A stretch of DNA of 64,000 bases from Devosia faecipullorum (lineage in GTDB: Bacteria; Pseudomonadota; Alphaproteobacteria; Rhizobiales; Devosiaceae), in contig NZ_JACDXV010000001.1 of NCBI RefSeq assembly GCF_015158295.1, positions 310,001 through 374,000 on the forward strand, in the 5' to 3' direction. Both the position numbers and the translations under genes were made by a program. Below the pieces are notes generated by a model. That model did not search any database and was not told where the DNA came from. It worked only from the letters and a program-made list of their open reading frames with translations. This document shows positions 63,514 through 64,000 of this stretch, piece by piece (positions within the stretch are counted from its first letter, which is position 1; each line of letters begins with the position of its first letter).

Positions 63514-63996
63514 TCATTGGCTCGGGCAGTTTTGGGCCAATTGCTCGATCGAGGATCGGGCGTTTTCCGCCGGAAACACATAGCTGCGGTCAAAATAGGT
63601 GAGGCCGATCGTTTCCCTAGCCTCCGCAATGGCCAGGACGACATCACCCAGATTGTCCACTTCGAAACTGGAGGTGTTGATCAGCACTTCTCCTTCGTAA
63701 CTATCGAAAAACGCCGTCACCTCGGCCTTCGGTTCACCGTCGATAATCACACCCAGCACGCCGTCTTCCGCGTAGCTGGTGGTGGGCTCAAACGTCTCGG
63801 CCGTATAGAGGATCAACTCGACATTGCCGACAAACCAGTCGTCGCAGTAAAATTGCAATTCGAACGCGCCGGTCGTGTCGGCCGTCCCGACCAGATAGGC
63901 GATGACCTCATCGTCGCTCACATCGACGAAAAACCATTCCGCCTGGGCCGGCGCGGCGAACAGCAACAGGGCGGCGACGGGCAACAGGCGGCGCAT
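63514..63996 (-). CDS. Secreted protein of unknown function, paralogue of the gene at 56800
   Basis: A 160-aa protein with a signal peptide (MRRLLPVAALLLFAAPAQA) and an acidic beta-rich mature part. Shared features with the protein at 56800-57297: TTSYA in the middle, a TYFD/SYFD motif near residue 133, an FPAENA/FSAEGA segment, and a Cys close to the end. No family recognised. The start lies 4 bp from the window edge, so its ribosome binding site cannot be seen. Confidence 0.72.
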   Translation of the reverse strand: MRRLLPVAALLLFAAPAQAEWFFVDVSDDEVIAYLVGTADTTGAFELQFYCDDWFVGNVELILYTAETFEPTTSYAEDGVLGVIIDGEPKAEVTAFFDSYEGEVLINTSSFEVDNLGDVVLAIAEARETIGLTYFDRSYVFPAENARSSIEQLAQNCPSQ

Positions 63997-64000
63997 GGCG

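Noticed and set aside
1..64000. CRISPR array, rRNA operon, prophage or intact insertion sequence
   Set aside because: I scanned for regular spaced repeats, rRNA-like stretches, transposase/integrase motifs and phage structural genes and saw none.

Overview
The window is GC-rich chromosomal DNA from an alphaproteobacterium of the order Hyphomicrobiales. The best guess is Devosia or a close relative (Devosiaceae), inferred from gene content and order, not from a marker-gene search. Supporting signs are the argS-dgt block next to a probable SPOR-type membrane protein, popZ between tolC and valS, an ExoR-like Sel1-repeat protein, an aapJQMP general amino-acid transporter, a double cold-shock-domain protein, and tRNA-Pro next to the NDUFS4-type complex I subunit. 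No rRNA, CRISPR array, phage gene or intact insertion sequence was seen.

Layout. 0-13 kb is housekeeping: a partial membrane protein, argS, dgt, erpA, xthA, an ExoR-like protein, valS, popZ, tolC and a small charged protein. 12.9-17.6 kb holds a TRAP transporter operon ending in an HD-domain protein, with a divergent LysR regulator. 17.8-26.9 kb carries tRNA-Cys, a BenE-type permease, mobA, tRNA-Asn, an Fsr-like efflux pump, an AHSA1-type protein, photolyase, cysteine synthase, cardiolipin synthase and an AlaX editing protein. 26.9-32.3 kb is aapJQMP plus a second, divergent AapJ paralogue. 32.5-36 kb has metC, a PAP2 phosphatase, tRNA-Pro, an NDUFS4-like protein and a TraB/GumN protein.

36-46 kb is a carbohydrate locus: a CUT1 ABC transporter (binding protein, two permeases, ATPase), two Gfo/Idh/MocA dehydrogenases and two TIM-barrel isomerase/epimerase-type enzymes on one strand, with a divergent LacI regulator and two ATCGAT-centred palindromes between them. 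Two dehydrogenases plus two TIM-barrel enzymes suggests an oxidation / elimination / hydration / reduction route for a glycoside or anhydrosugar. This is inference.

46-51 kb has tRNA-Arg, a HAD hydrolase, an ArsR regulator, a HlyIII protein, a DUF192 lipoprotein, a double cold-shock protein, gloA, an M15-like peptidase and two tandem tRNA-Glu genes. 51.3-57.7 kb, downstream of those tRNAs, looks accessory: small secreted proteins of unknown function, a secreted leucine-rich-repeat protein overlapping a membrane protein gene, a LuxR-type regulator fused to an alpha/beta-hydrolase domain that lacks a normal triad, and a Rap1a/Tai-like protein. 57.9-64 kb returns to common genes: cspA, a GreA-like factor, a DnaJ membrane protein coupled to a VWA protein, two convergent MFS transporters, and a secreted protein that resembles one in the accessory region.

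A recurring regulatory design is a strong hairpin between the binding-protein gene and the permease genes in both ABC operons, which would give more binding protein than membrane components. Two families of short palindromic REP-like repeats lie in intergenic spaces.
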